From: Sphingomonas mollis
Lineage (GTDB): Bacteria > Pseudomonadota > Alphaproteobacteria > Sphingomonadales > Sphingomonadaceae
Reading direction: 5' to 3'
Assembly: GCF_016427505.1 (NCBI RefSeq)
Contig: NZ_JAELXS010000001.1
Span: 558,001 to 622,000, forward strand
Length of the DNA stretch: 64,000 bases
A program made the translations under genes and the position numbers. Position 1 is the first letter of the stretch, and every line of letters starts with the position of its first letter. The notes below the pieces were generated by a model that made no database searches, was not told the DNA's origin, and worked only from the letters and a program-made list of their open reading frames with translations. Of this stretch, positions 1 to 8,586 are shown piece after piece.

Positions 1-990
1 TTCCAGCCCGATCTGCTGACGCCGCTCACCTTCGGCGTCGTCGCCGACGTGCGCGGCACCGTCGACGGCACCGGCCATATCGCGTGGAGCCCGGCCGGCG
101 TTACCAGCACCGGCGATTTCGGCACCGCCGCGCTCGATCTCGCCGCCGCGTTCGGCCCGGCGACGGGAATCGCGACGCGCGTGCGGTTCGACGATCTGCT
201 CGGCCTGCATACCCCGCCGGGTCAGGTCGCGACGATCCGCACCGTCAATCCCGGCATCGCCGTGCAGGACGGCACCGTGAACTACCAGCTGCTCGGTCCG
301 TCGCAGGTGCAGGTGGAGGGCGCGCGCTGGCCCTTCGCCGGCGGCGCCCTGACGCTCGATCCGTCGCGCCTGACCTTCGACGGCACCAGCGAGCGGCGCC
401 TGACCTTCCGCGTCGATGGCGCCCGCGCCGACCAGTTCCTGCAACAGTTCGACTTCGAGAATCTGAACGCCACCGGCACCTTCGACGGCATCCTGCCGAT
501 GATCTTCGACGAATCCGGCGGCCGGATCGAAAACGGCCAGCTCGCCATGCGTGAGGGCGGCGGCACCATCGCCTATGTCGGCGCACTGGGGCAGGAGCAA
601 CTCGGCGTCTGGGGCGATCTGGCATTCCAGGCACTGAAATCGCTGCGCTATCGCAGTCTCGCGCTGACCCTCAACGGTCCGCTGGCGGGCGAGATGGTCA
701 CCGATGTCCGGTTCGCCGGGATCAGTCAGGGGCAGGGGGCGAAATCGAACTTCCTCGTCCGCCGCCTGCAGAAACTGCCCTTCGTCTTCAACGTGCGGAT
801 CAAGGCGCCGTTTCGCGGCCTGCTCGATTCGGCGCAGTCCTTTTACGACCCCCGCCGCCTGATCCAGCGCAACCTGCCGGCGCTTCTCGAACAGCAACGG
901 CGTGCGGGTCAGGTGCAGCCGCCGACGATCTCGATCCCGACCCTGCCGACCCCCGCCATTCAGCCTTCAGCAAGCGAGACCATGCGATGA
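1..990 (+). CDS. ydbH: YdbH-like intermembrane phospholipid transport protein, C-terminal part (gene starts before the window)
   Basis: The frame is open from the first base, so only the last 329 codons are visible. The sequence is beta-rich without membrane segments and ends in an Arg/Gln-rich tail, as expected for the periplasmic C-terminal part of the YdbH (DctA-YdbH, dicarboxylate transport) family. These are AsmA-like inner-membrane proteins spanning the periplasm; in E. coli, YdbH, YhdP and TamB share the job of moving phospholipids to the outer membrane. The assignment leans on context: a YnbE-type lipoprotein and a YdbL-type periplasmic protein follow in the E. coli order. The stop codon overlaps the next start (ATGA), which suggests translational coupling. 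Confidence 0.75.
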   Translation, partial: FQPDLLTPLTFGVVADVRGTVDGTGHIAWSPAGVTSTGDFGTAALDLAAAFGPATGIATRVRFDDLLGLHTPPGQVATIRTVNPGIAVQDGTVNYQLLGPSQVQVEGARWPFAGGALTLDPSRLTFDGTSERRLTFRVDGARADQFLQQFDFENLNATGTFDGILPMIFDESGGRIENGQLAMREGGGTIAYVGALGQEQLGVWGDLAFQALKSLRYRSLALTLNGPLAGEMVTDVRFAGISQGQGAKSNFLVRRLQKLPFVFNVRIKAPFRGLLDSAQSFYDPRRLIQRNLPALLEQQRRAGQVQPPTISIPTLPTPAIQPSASETMR

Positions 991-1193
991 ACCGTTTCAG
1001 GTTGACGACGATGCGAACAATGACGACCTTCATGCTGACAGGTGCGACCGTGACGACCGCCGGATGCGTGAACGTCACCGCGCCCGACAAGCCGATCGTG
1101 ATAAACCTGAACATCAGTGTGACGCAGGAAGTGGTGTACCGGCTCGATAACGAGGCGAAGACATTGATCCAGCAGAACCCGGGGATTTTCTGA
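987..1193 (+). CDS. ynbE: YnbE-like outer-membrane lipoprotein
   Basis: This 68-residue protein has a signal peptide and a lipobox-like TTAGC with Cys27 as the lipidation site. The mature part is about 40 residues with a hydrophobic beta-type stretch (PIVINLNISVTQEVVY), typical of YnbE. In E. coli YnbE sits in the outer membrane and pairs with YdbH to form a continuous bridge across the periplasm. The start overlaps the ydbH stop; in-frame ATGs at 1011 and 1020 would give shorter, equally good signal peptides, so the exact start is open. Size, lipobox and position all agree with the family. Confidence 0.8.
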   Translation: MNRFRLTTMRTMTTFMLTGATVTTAGCVNVTAPDKPIVINLNISVTQEVVYRLDNEAKTLIQQNPGIF

Positions 1194-1194
1194 T

Positions 1195-1572
1195 ATGAAG
1201 ACCAAGGCCATCCTGATCGCCGCCGCGGCCCTGACCATCGGCCTGTCCGCCGCCGCCTGGGCACAGCGCGATCCCGCCTATGCCGCCGCGCGCGCCGCGG
1301 GGCAGGTGGGCGAGCAGGCGGATGGCTATATCGGCCTCGTCGGCGCCGGCTCGGCCGATCTGCGCGCGGTGGTCGCCAACATCAACATCCAGCGCAAGTC
1401 GGCCTATACGCAAAAGGCGTCGGCCAGTGGTGCGACCGTCGAACAGATGGCCTTCACCAGCGGCTGCAACCTCATCGCGCAGACGGCGCCGGGGGAAAAA
1501 TACCGCACGCCCGATGGCGTCTGGGCGACCCGGACGGGCGCCGCGCCGACCCGCGATCCGCGCTGCGTCTAA
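1195..1572 (+). CDS. ydbL: YdbL family (DUF1318) periplasmic protein
   Basis: This 125-residue protein begins with a signal peptide likely cleaved after Ala23 (AAWA|QRDP). The mature part contains the family's conserved core: a small helical region (AGQVGEQADGYIGLV) and the IQRKSAYTQKA segment, followed by a C-terminal part with two Cys residues (SGCNL and the terminal RCV). In E. coli YdbL regulates the YdbH-YnbE bridge. It begins one base after the ynbE stop, so the three genes form one transcription unit, which ends at the palindrome at 1587-1615. Confidence 0.8.
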   Translation: MKTKAILIAAAALTIGLSAAAWAQRDPAYAAARAAGQVGEQADGYIGLVGAGSADLRAVVANINIQRKSAYTQKASASGATVEQMAFTSGCNLIAQTAPGEKYRTPDGVWATRTGAAPTRDPRCV

Positions 1573-1586
1573 ACCTCGGCCCGATC

Positions 1587-1615
1587 CCGCATGACGGCGG
1601 ATCGCCGTCATGCGG
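1587..1615 (+). terminator. perfect palindrome after ydbL, possible terminator
   Basis: A 13-bp perfect inverted repeat (CCGCATGACGGCG, 3-base loop, complement) lies 14 bp after the ydbL stop. It lacks a T tract, so it could be a weak terminator or an mRNA 3'-end stabiliser. Confidence 0.45.
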
Positions 1616-1644
1616 TTGACTTGGCCGGTTACGCTTTCTAAACG
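1616..1644 (+). promoter_or_regulatory. candidate sigma-70 promoter of the atp F0 operon
   Basis: TTGACT at 1616-1621 is followed after 17 bases by TAAACG at 1639-1644, in a locally AT-richer patch about 80 bp before the atpI start. The -35 match is good and the -10 is poor. This is inference from the sequence only. Confidence 0.35.
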
Positions 1645-1721
1645 GACGGCGCCTTGGCGGGGTCGCTCGCCGTTCTCGTGTTTCCCCCGGTATGGCCAGT
1701 GTTTCGGGCAGGGGATGATAC

Positions 1722-2039
1722 GTGGCGGAAAACGACTCCGGACGGGACTTCCATGACGCGGAGGACCCGCGACTCTCCGCGCTCGACGAGCGTTTGCGAG
1801 AGGCGCGAGTTCAAGAAGCGGCACGGTCGGGGGTGAAGGTGGATACGGACCGGGGATATTCCCAGGGAAACCGCGTCATCTCGGCCCTGATCGGAAGTCT
1901 GGTCGGCAGCGCGCTGATCGGGTGGTGTATAGACCGCTGGTTCGGCACGACGCCATGGGGACTGATCGTATTGCTGTTCCTCGGGATAGCGGTCGCGTTC
2001 AGGCAGATCATTCGTATAGGCAACGAGCGCCCGGAGTGA
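1722..2039 (+). CDS. atpI: ATP synthase protein I (AtpI)
   Basis: This 105-residue protein has a charged soluble N-terminus (about 45 residues) and two predicted membrane helices (roughly 46-68 and 72-92) separated by a short loop with DRWFGT. The layout and the final IIRIGNE segment fit the alphaproteobacterial AtpI group. AtpI is thought to help assemble the c-ring and is the usual first gene of the F0 operon. The start is a GTG preceded by an AGGGG-type ribosome-binding site about 8 bases upstream. It is followed by atpB. Confidence 0.85.
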   Translation: MAENDSGRDFHDAEDPRLSALDERLREARVQEAARSGVKVDTDRGYSQGNRVISALIGSLVGSALIGWCIDRWFGTTPWGLIVLLFLGIAVAFRQIIRIGNERPE

Positions 2040-2072
2040 TCCGAGCGCTTTTTCGTAGTTTGGAGCTAGTTG

Positions 2073-2864
2073 GTGGCGGCGGCAGAAGGCAGCAAGATCG
2101 ACCCGATGCACCAGTTCCTGATCGAACCCGTGCTGGGTTCGCACTGGATCGTGGGCGGTTACGACCTGTCGTTCACCAACTCCGCGTTGTGGATGGTGGT
2201 GACGCTCGCCTCGCTGGTGGTCTTCATGGTCGGCGGCATGAAGCGCGAGCTGGTTCCCGGCCGCTGGCAGGCCGCCGTGGAGGGTTTCACCGGCTTCGTC
2301 TCGGGCATGCTGACGTCGAACATCGGGCCTGAGGGCAAGCGGTTCATTCCCTACGTCTTCTCGCTGTTCATGTTCATCCTGTTCGCCAACATCCTGGGCT
2401 TGCTGCCCTTCGGTGTCGTGCCGGGTGTCCATCCCTTTACCGTGACCAGCCACCTGACCGTCACCGGCGTGCTCGCGATCATCTCGTTCGCGATCGTCCT
2501 GATCGTCGGCTTCGGCCGCCACGGCTTCCACTTCTTCTCGCTGTTCGTGCCGCACGGCACGCCGGTGGTGATGATCCCGCTGATCTTCGTCGTCGAGCTG
2601 ATGAGCTTTCTGGTGCGCCCGTTCTCGCTGGGTCTGCGACTGTTCGTCGCGATGACCGCGGGGCATATCCTGCTGAAGGTGCTGGCCGCGTTCGTCATCA
2701 ACGGCATCAACATGGGCCCGGGTTATGCGGCGATCGTGACGCTGCCCAGCTTCGTGCTGATGATCGGCATCACCCTTCTGGAACTGCTGGTCGCGGCGAT
2801 CCAGGCCTATGTCTTCGCGTTGCTGACGAGCGTGTATCTGAACGACGCGGTGAACCTGCACTGA
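2073..2864 (+). CDS. atpB: F0F1 ATP synthase subunit a
   Basis: This is the integral membrane subunit forming the proton half-channels against the c-ring. Several hydrophobic helices are visible, and the essential Arg lies in the conserved segment SLGLRLFVAMTAGH near residue 187. The C-terminal helix ends ALLTSVYLNDAVNLH as in relatives. Length (263 residues) is normal. No ATG lies at the N-terminus: a TTG at 2070 and a GTG at 2073 are adjacent. I chose GTG because GGAG at 2062-2065 is then 7 bases away. It is second in the atpI-B-E-F'-F operon. Confidence 0.95.
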   Translation: MAAAEGSKIDPMHQFLIEPVLGSHWIVGGYDLSFTNSALWMVVTLASLVVFMVGGMKRELVPGRWQAAVEGFTGFVSGMLTSNIGPEGKRFIPYVFSLFMFILFANILGLLPFGVVPGVHPFTVTSHLTVTGVLAIISFAIVLIVGFGRHGFHFFSLFVPHGTPVVMIPLIFVVELMSFLVRPFSLGLRLFVAMTAGHILLKVLAAFVINGINMGPGYAAIVTLPSFVLMIGITLLELLVAAIQAYVFALLTSVYLNDAVNLH

Positions 2865-2935
2865 CGCGCGTGCGCGTGCGCAGGTGTGACTTTCGAGACT
2901 TTCCATCCTTTTTTATCTGACCTGGAGTGATTGAT

Positions 2936-3163
2936 ATGGACGCAGAAGCCGCAAAGATGATCGGCGCCGGTCTGGCCGCGATCGGCATGGGCCTCGCCTC
3001 GCTCGGCGTGGGCAACGTGTTCGCCAAGTTCCTCGAAGGCGCGCTGCGCAATCCGGGCGCCGCGGACAGCCAGCAGGGCCGCCTGTTCATCGGTTTCGCC
3101 GGTGCGGAGCTTCTGGGCCTGCTCGCCTTCGTGACGATGATCATCCTGCTGTTCGTCGCCTGA
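2936..3163 (+). CDS. atpE: F0F1 ATP synthase subunit c
   Basis: This 75-residue hairpin protein has two glycine/alanine-rich membrane helices joined by the polar RNP loop (residues 38-40). The proton-carrying carboxylate is Glu58 in the second helix (FAGAELLGLL). An in-frame GTG nine bases earlier exists, but the ATG at 2936 is spaced correctly from GGAG at 2924-2927. A strong hairpin follows the gene (3179-3214), probably tied to the high copy number of c in the ring. Confidence 0.97.
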   Translation: MDAEAAKMIGAGLAAIGMGLASLGVGNVFAKFLEGALRNPGAADSQQGRLFIGFAGAELLGLLAFVTMIILLFVA

Positions 3164-3178
3164 TTTAAAGAAGCCGTG

Positions 3179-3214
3179 TCGGCCGGGTGTCTCCTTTCGG
3201 GGGCGCCCGGCCGA
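3179..3214 (+). promoter_or_regulatory. intercistronic stem-loop between atpE and atpF'
   Basis: An 11-bp GC-rich stem (TCGGCCGGGTG at 3179-3189 pairing with 3204-3214, one wobble) fills the gap between atpE and the b' gene. No T tract follows, so read-through is expected. It probably attenuates or stabilises the message to favour subunit c; this role is inferred. Confidence 0.5.
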
Positions 3215-3230
3215 ACGCTGAAGGACGCGC

Positions 3231-3725
3231 ATGCCCCAGATTTCCCAGATCGCCGCTACCTATGCCTCGCAGATCTTCTGGCTGCTCATTACGTTCGGCC
3301 TCCTCTACTTCGTAGTGGGTCGCGGGATGGTGACGAAGATCGTGGCCACCGTCGATGCGCGCGAATCGCGGATCGCCGGTGACCTTGCCGCTGCCGAAGC
3401 CGCCCGGCTTCAGGCGGACAGGACCGAAGAGGCATGGCGCGTCGAGATGGAGGCGGCACGCACCGCCGCCGCCGCCGACACCAACGCCGCCAAGGTTCAG
3501 GCGACGCAATCGGCCGAATTGCAGGTCAAGGCGGCCGATGCCGAACTGGCCGAGCGTCTGGGTCATCATGATCTGGCGATCGCCAATGCCAAGGCAGAGG
3601 CACTGGCCAATCTTGAAACCGTCGCCGCCGAAGTGGCCCAGCAGCTTGTCGCCAAGCTATCGGGCGTTCAGGTGAGCGTCGATCAGGCCGCACATGCGGT
3701 TCGGGAGGTACGGGCGCATGGCTAA
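3231..3725 (+). CDS. atpF2: F0F1 ATP synthase subunit b' (peripheral stalk)
   Basis: This 164-residue protein has an N-terminal membrane helix (roughly residues 10-30, IFWLLITFGLLYFVV) followed by a long charged, alanine-rich coiled coil. This is the shorter, divergent b-type subunit (b') found beside b in alphaproteobacteria and other phototroph-related lineages, where b and b' form a heterodimeric stator stalk. The segment around GRGMVTKIVATVDARESRIAGDLAAAE is typical of b/b'. The end overlaps the start of atpF by 8 bases. Confidence 0.92.
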   Translation: MPQISQIAATYASQIFWLLITFGLLYFVVGRGMVTKIVATVDARESRIAGDLAAAEAARLQADRTEEAWRVEMEAARTAAAADTNAAKVQATQSAELQVKAADAELAERLGHHDLAIANAKAEALANLETVAAEVAQQLVAKLSGVQVSVDQAAHAVREVRAHG

Positions 3726-4356
3726 TCCCGGCATCAATGCCAGCACGGTCGTGGCCGACAACCTCGCCGATGCCGCTCACGAAACCGGCATGAATCCCAC
3801 GCCGATCAAGGAAGGCGACGGCGTCCACGGCACCGTCGCCTCGACCGAGGAACACGCACCGTCGCCGACCGCGTTCGGCTTCGACTCCACCGGTTGGGTC
3901 GCCATCGCGGCGCTCGTCGTCGTGGCGATCATGCTGTGGAAGAAGGTGCCGACGCTGATCGGTGGCATGCTCGACACCCGCATCGCCGCGATCCGCACGC
4001 AGTTGGACGAGGCCGCCAAGCTGCGCGCCGACGCCGAGGCGCTCCGGGCGGAATATGAGGCCAAGGCCAAGTCGGCCCATGCCGACGCGGAAACCATGCG
4101 CGACCACGCCCGTGCCGAGGCACATGGCATCATCGTCAAGGCCAAGGCCGATGCCGAAGCGCTGATGGATCGCCGCGCCAGGATGGCCGAAGACAAGATC
4201 GCCGCCGCCGAGCGCGCTGCGATCGCCGAGGTCCGCGCCCGCGCCGCCGATGCTGCCGCCAAGGCGGCGGGTCTCCTGATTGCCGAGCACCACAATGCGA
4301 CCGCCGACCACGCGATGGTCAGCCGCACGATCGCCGGTCTCGGTCGGCCCAACTAA
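3718..4356 (+). CDS. atpF: F0F1 ATP synthase subunit b (peripheral stalk)
   Basis: This 212-residue stalk protein carries an unusually long N-terminal tail (about 55 polar residues, no signal peptide seen) before the single membrane helix near 58-76 (GWVAIAALVVVAIMLW). A charged alanine-rich coiled coil follows to the C-terminus. The ATG at 3718 lies inside the 3' end of the b' gene and is preceded by GGGAGG at 3702-3707. An earlier in-frame ATG at 3694 would add 8 residues but has no visible binding site. It is last in the operon; no F1 genes follow. Confidence 0.93.
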   Translation: MANPGINASTVVADNLADAAHETGMNPTPIKEGDGVHGTVASTEEHAPSPTAFGFDSTGWVAIAALVVVAIMLWKKVPTLIGGMLDTRIAAIRTQLDEAAKLRADAEALRAEYEAKAKSAHADAETMRDHARAEAHGIIVKAKADAEALMDRRARMAEDKIAAAERAAIAEVRARAADAAAKAAGLLIAEHHNATADHAMVSRTIAGLGRPN

Positions 4357-4373
4357 CACTTTCGAATAATATC

Positions 4374-4403
4374 GGGCCGCCTCTTCCGGGTTTCCGGCGG
4401 CCC
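4374..4403 (+). terminator. stem-loop ending the atp F0 operon
   Basis: An 8-bp perfect stem (GGGCCGCC at 4374-4381 with 4396-4403) with a 14-base loop lies 18 bp after atpF. The following T-richness is weak (gctttcc), so termination may be partial. Confidence 0.5.
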
Positions 4404-4432
4404 GCTTTCCGACGAGCCCGTGGGAGAATCCC

Positions 4433-4753
4433 ATGTATTGGTTCGTCCTCGCCGTCGCCGTCGGCACCGAAATCTGCTGGGCGCTCAGCCTGAAATGGGC
4501 GGCAACGCTCGCGACGTGGCAGGCATCGTCGGTGCCGGTCGTCCTCAGTTTCGTCAACATGGGCCTGCTGGCGGTGGCGATGCGCGGACTGCCCGCCGGC
4601 ACCGCCTATGCGGTCTGGACCGGTCTCGGCGCGGTCGGCGTCATCATCGGCGGCGTGATCCTCTTCGGCGATCGGGTCGGGCCGGTGCAGATGGGCTTCA
4701 TGGCGCTGACCGTCGTCGGTGCCGTCGGCACGAAGCTCTTCGCGCAAGTATAA
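4433..4753 (+). CDS. small multidrug resistance (SMR) exporter, SugE/Gdx-like
   Basis: This 106-residue protein has four hydrophobic helices and no soluble domain. The proton/substrate-binding glutamate is Glu13 in the first helix. The motif TAYAVWTGLGAVG (about 57-69) and TEICWALSLKW at the N-terminus match the SugE/Gdx branch (guanidinium or quaternary ammonium exporters) better than the EmrE branch. SMR proteins act as antiparallel dimers in the inner membrane. No guanidine riboswitch could be recognised upstream, so the natural substrate stays open. It stands alone between the atp operon and uvrC. Confidence 0.85.
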   Translation: MYWFVLAVAVGTEICWALSLKWAATLATWQASSVPVVLSFVNMGLLAVAMRGLPAGTAYAVWTGLGAVGVIIGGVILFGDRVGPVQMGFMALTVVGAVGTKLFAQV

Positions 4754-4802
4754 CGACACGGGGGTAGCCGTGGCAGGGTGGGCACCCTAGATTCCGGCAA
4801 CG

Positions 4803-6722
4803 ATGTCAGCCCCCACCTCCGATCGCTTCAACGAAGAACAACAGACCTACACCCTGCGCGGATCGGACACGCCCGATCTCGACGCCGGCGTCGCCGCGAT
4901 CCGCAACGTGTTGCAAACCCTGCCACAACGGTCAGGTGTCTACCGGATGCAGGATGCCAAGGGGGACGTGCTGTACATCGGCAAGGCGCGTTCGCTGAAA
5001 CAGCGGGTCGCCAACTACACGCAGATCAAGGCGCTGCCGAAGCGGCTCCAGCGGATGGTGTCGCAAACCCGGTCGATGACCATCGTCACGACGAACAACG
5101 AGGCGGAGGCGCTGCTGCTCGAAGCGCAACTCATCAAGCGCTATCGCCCCGCCTACAACGTCCTGCTGCGCGACGACAAAAGCTTCCCCTTCATCCTGCT
5201 GCGCGCCGACAGCGATTTCCCCCGCGTCCAGAAGCATCGTGGTGCCCGCCGCGCGGTCGGCAATTACTATGGCCCCTTCGCCAGTGCCGGCAGTGTCAAC
5301 AACACGTTGAACGCCTTGCAGAAGCTGTTCCTGCTGCGCTCTTGCACCGATGGTTTCTTCAAGACCCGTGATCGGCCCTGCCTGCTCTACCAGATCAAGC
5401 GTTGCTCGGCGCCCTGTGTCGGCCGCATCGACAAGGCTGACTATGCCGAACTGGTCGGCGACGCGAAGGACTTCCTCGCCGGCAAATCGACGCAGGTGCA
5501 GGCCAAGCTGGGCGCGCAGATGCAGGCGGCTGCCGAGGCCATGGATTTCGAACTCGCCGCGCTGTTCCGCGATCGTCTCCGTGCGCTCACCTTCGTACAG
5601 GGAACGCAGGCGATCAATGCGGAGGGCGTCGGCGATGCCGACGTCTTCGCGCTCGCCTGTCAGGACGGTCTGATCGGTATCCAGGCGTTCTTCATCCGTG
5701 GCGGCCAGAACTGGGGCCATCGCAGCTTCTTCCCCACCCACACCGCCGAGGTGCCGGAGGACGAGGTGATGACCAGCTTCCTCACCCAATTCTACGAAGA
5801 GGTCCCGCCCGCCCGCACCATCTTGCTCGATCGCGAATTGGAGGAAGGCGAGTTGCTGGCACAGGCGCTGGGCGATGCCGCCGGCTACAAGGTCGCGCTG
5901 TCGGTGCCGCAACGCGGCGACCGCCGGCGCCTGATGGAACAGGCCAAGCGCAACGCCGTCGAGGCACTGGAACGCCGGCTCGCCGAAAGCACGACGCAGG
6001 CCAAACTGTTGCGCGAGATCGCCGAGCTGTTCGAGCTGGAAGGGCCGCCCGACCGCATCGAAATCTACGACAACAGCCACATCCAGGGCGCGAACGCGCT
6101 CGGCGCCATGGTCGTCGCCGGTCCGGAAGGGTTTCGCAAGGGCCAGTACCGCAAGTTCAACATCAAGGGGAACGAAGCGGCGACTGACGACGATTTCGGC
6201 ATGATGCGCGAGGTGTTCCGCCGTCGCTTTACCCGGCAGATGGAGGAGAACCCCGATCGCGACGACGCCAGCTGGCCCGATCTGGTGCTGATCGACGGCG
6301 GCCGTGGTCAGTTGAACGCCGCCAAGACAGTCCTGGAGGATCTGGGCATCGAGGATGTCTGCTTGGTCGGCGTCGCCAAGGGGCCGAACCATGGTCGCGA
6401 GGGGCGGGAGGTGTTCCACCTGATGGACGGTCGCGAACTGACGCTGCCGGTCAACGCGCCCGTCCTGTTCTATCTTCAGCGGCTGCGGGACGAGGTTCAC
6501 CGTTTCGTGATCGGTGCGCATCGTGACAAGCGGGCAAAGGCGATGGGTGCCTCTCCGCTGGACGAAGTGCCGGGCATCGGCCCGGCCCGCAAGAAGGCGC
6601 TGTTGATGCACTTCGGCACGGGCCGCGCCGTCCGTAACGCCAGCCTCGACGATCTGCAACGGGCACCGGGGGTCTCCGCGGCAGTCGCCCAGCAGGTCTA
6701 TGATTTCTATCACGCGCGCTGA
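4803..6722 (+). CDS. uvrC: UvrABC excinuclease subunit C
   Basis: This protein makes both incisions in nucleotide excision repair. Its 639 residues hold the GIY-YIG nuclease domain at about 44-120 (SGVYRMQDAKGDVLYIGKA), a Cys-containing linker (CTDGFF...CLLYQIKRCSAPCVG), the UVR/UvrB-binding segment near 225-260, the RNase-H-like C-terminal nuclease (ESYD-equivalent IEIYDNSHIQG and LVLIDGGRGQLNAA) and a helix-hairpin-helix pair at the end (DEVPGIGPARKKALL). The N-terminus has about 28 extra residues compared with E. coli. recO follows 18 bp downstream. Confidence 0.97.
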   Translation: MSAPTSDRFNEEQQTYTLRGSDTPDLDAGVAAIRNVLQTLPQRSGVYRMQDAKGDVLYIGKARSLKQRVANYTQIKALPKRLQRMVSQTRSMTIVTTNNEAEALLLEAQLIKRYRPAYNVLLRDDKSFPFILLRADSDFPRVQKHRGARRAVGNYYGPFASAGSVNNTLNALQKLFLLRSCTDGFFKTRDRPCLLYQIKRCSAPCVGRIDKADYAELVGDAKDFLAGKSTQVQAKLGAQMQAAAEAMDFELAALFRDRLRALTFVQGTQAINAEGVGDADVFALACQDGLIGIQAFFIRGGQNWGHRSFFPTHTAEVPEDEVMTSFLTQFYEEVPPARTILLDRELEEGELLAQALGDAAGYKVALSVPQRGDRRRLMEQAKRNAVEALERRLAESTTQAKLLREIAELFELEGPPDRIEIYDNSHIQGANALGAMVVAGPEGFRKGQYRKFNIKGNEAATDDDFGMMREVFRRRFTRQMEENPDRDDASWPDLVLIDGGRGQLNAAKTVLEDLGIEDVCLVGVAKGPNHGREGREVFHLMDGRELTLPVNAPVLFYLQRLRDEVHRFVIGAHRDKRAKAMGASPLDEVPGIGPARKKALLMHFGTGRAVRNASLDDLQRAPGVSAAVAQQVYDFYHAR

Positions 6723-6740
6723 TCCGATGCGGCCGCCTGC

Positions 6741-7475
6741 ATGCATCTGACCACCCGCGCCATCCTGTTGTCCGCGCGGCCGCACGGTGAACATGGCAGC
6801 GTGGTACGGGCGCTGACGAGAGATGACGGCGTGCAGCCGGGATATGTCCGTTGCGGCAGGTCGCGGTCGCTTCGGCCGGTGCTTCAGCCGGGGAACATCG
6901 TGATGGGCGAATGGCGGGCGCGGACGGCCGAGCAGCTGCCGGCGCTGACGCTGGAACTCGTCGACAGCGCCGCGGCGCTCCATGGCGAGCCGCTGGCTGC
7001 AGCGGCGCTCGACTGGATCGCCGCGCTGACCGCAGCTACCTTGCCGGAGGCGCAGCCCTATCCGCGGCTGTATGATGGGCTGACCGGCGTTCTCGCCGCG
7101 CTGCTCGCCGCGCCCAGTGCGCGCGGATGGTCGGTGGCGCTTGTCCGTTATGAACTGCTGTTGCTCGGTCAATTGGGTTTCGGGCTCGACCTCGATCATT
7201 GTGTCGTGACCGGCACGAACGACGATCTTGGCTATGTCAGCCCGCGCACCGGTGGGGCGGTCAGCCGTGATGCGGCGACGGGATATGAGGAACGGTTGCT
7301 GCCGATCCCCGCCTTCCTGCCCGGCGGCACGGACACGCCGGACTGGTCCGATATTCTGGCCGGTCTGCGCCTGACCGGCCATTTTATCGCCCGCGATATC
7401 CTCACCGATCGCCGGGCTGCACCGCTCGCCGCGCGCGACCGGCTGGTCGACCGGATCAAGAGAGCGGTTGCGTAA
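6741..7475 (+). CDS. recO: DNA repair protein RecO
   Basis: This 244-residue recombination mediator loads RecA with RecR at gaps. It begins with the N-terminal OB-fold signature ([21 protein letters not shown]), then [15 protein letters not shown], and a helical C-terminal part ([24 protein letters not shown]). Length is normal for the alphaproteobacterial family. It lies just after uvrC in the same direction, so the two repair genes are probably co-transcribed. Confidence 0.92.
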   Translation: MHLTTRAILLSARPHGEHGSVVRALTRDDGVQPGYVRCGRSRSLRPVLQPGNIVMGEWRARTAEQLPALTLELVDSAAALHGEPLAAAALDWIAALTAATLPEAQPYPRLYDGLTGVLAALLAAPSARGWSVALVRYELLLLGQLGFGLDLDHCVVTGTNDDLGYVSPRTGGAVSRDAATGYEERLLPIPAFLPGGTDTPDWSDILAGLRLTGHFIARDILTDRRAAPLAARDRLVDRIKRAVA

Positions 7476-7504
7476 GCCCGTCCCGGACGGCAGAGGCAGC
7501 CGCC

Positions 7505-8551
7505 ATGACCCTCATCGCACTCCTCGCCGGCGACGGCATCGGCCCCGAAGTCACCGCCCAGGCCCGCCGCGTGCTGGAAGCGCTCGCCCCCGATCTGGTG
7601 TTCGAGGAGGGCGCGGTCGGCGGTGCCGCCTATCGCACGCAGGGGCACCCGCTGCCGCCGGAGACGCTGGCACTGGCCAAGCGGTCGGACGCAGTGCTGT
7701 TCGGCGCGGTCGGCGATCCCGCCTTCGATGCGCTGGAGCGCGCGATGCGGCCGGAGCAGGCGATCCTCGGCCTGCGCAAGGGTCTCGGTCTGTTCGCCAA
7801 CCTGCGCCCCGCCAAGCTGTTCGCGGGTTTGGAAGACGCCTCCGCGCTCAAGCCCGAAATCGCACGCAAGATCGATCTCGTCATCGTTCGCGAGCTGACC
7901 GGTGATGTCTATTTCGGCGACAAGGGCAGGGGCCTGACCCGCACGGGCCTGCGCGAAGGCCATGACCTGATGCGCTATGACGAAGTCGAGGTCGCCCGCA
8001 TCGCCCGCGTCGGGTTCGAGACCGCGCGTACCCGTCGTCACAAGCTGTTGTCGGTCGACAAGGCCAATGTCCTCGAGACCTCGCAGCTGTGGCGCGACGT
8101 GGTGAACGAGGTCGCGCGCGATTTCCCCGATGTGGCGCTCAGCCACATGTATGTCGATAACGCCGCGATGCAGCTGGTGCGCGATCCCGGCCAGTTCGAC
8201 ACGATCGTCACCGGCAATCTCTTCGGCGACATCCTGTCGGATCAGGCGTCGATGTGCGCCGGTTCGATCGGCATGCTCCCCTCCGCCGCGCTCGGCAGCA
8301 GTGCGCAGGGGATGTACGAACCGATCCACGGCTCCGCGCCGGACATCGCCGGGCAGGGCAAGGCGAACCCCTGCGCCGCGATCCTGTCCGCCGCGATGAT
8401 GCTGCGCCATTCGCTGGACCGCGCCGATGTCGCCGACCGCATCGAAACCGCCGTTGCTGCCGCTATCCTGGCCGGGGCGCGCACCGCCGATCTCGGCGGC
8501 AGCATGAGTACCGACGCGATGGGCGACGCGATCATGGCGCAACTGGGATAG
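7505..8551 (+). CDS. leuB: 3-isopropylmalate dehydrogenase
   Basis: This enzyme catalyses the NAD-dependent oxidative decarboxylation in leucine biosynthesis. The 348-residue protein shows the family N-terminus ([15 protein letters not shown]), the catalytic segment [18 protein letters not shown], the metal-binding DNAAMQL and [12 protein letters not shown] region, the [12 protein letters not shown] motif and the NAD-loop [20 protein letters not shown]. leuC and leuD are not in the window. A convergent gene follows on the other strand with 35 bp between the stops. Confidence 0.97.
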   Translation: MTLIALLAGDGIGPEVTAQARRVLEALAPDLVFEEGAVGGAAYRTQGHPLPPETLALAKRSDAVLFGAVGDPAFDALERAMRPEQAILGLRKGLGLFANLRPAKLFAGLEDASALKPEIARKIDLVIVRELTGDVYFGDKGRGLTRTGLREGHDLMRYDEVEVARIARVGFETARTRRHKLLSVDKANVLETSQLWRDVVNEVARDFPDVALSHMYVDNAAMQLVRDPGQFDTIVTGNLFGDILSDQASMCAGSIGMLPSAALGSSAQGMYEPIHGSAPDIAGQGKANPCAAILSAAMMLRHSLDRADVADRIETAVAAAILAGARTADLGGSMSTDAMGDAIMAQLG

Positions 8552-8586
8552 GTATGGGAGGGGCCGGGCGTGGCGCGTCGCAGGCG

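Noticed and set aside
4357..4432. Possible guanidine riboswitch before the SMR exporter gene
   Set aside because: I looked for paired hairpins with ACGR loops and for the ykkC layout; only the operon-ending stem-loop is present.
4932..7382. 816-codon open frame antisense to uvrC and recO
   Set aside because: It lies exactly opposite two clear genes, has repetitive Gln/Arg/His composition and no domain; typical mirror frame in GC-rich DNA.
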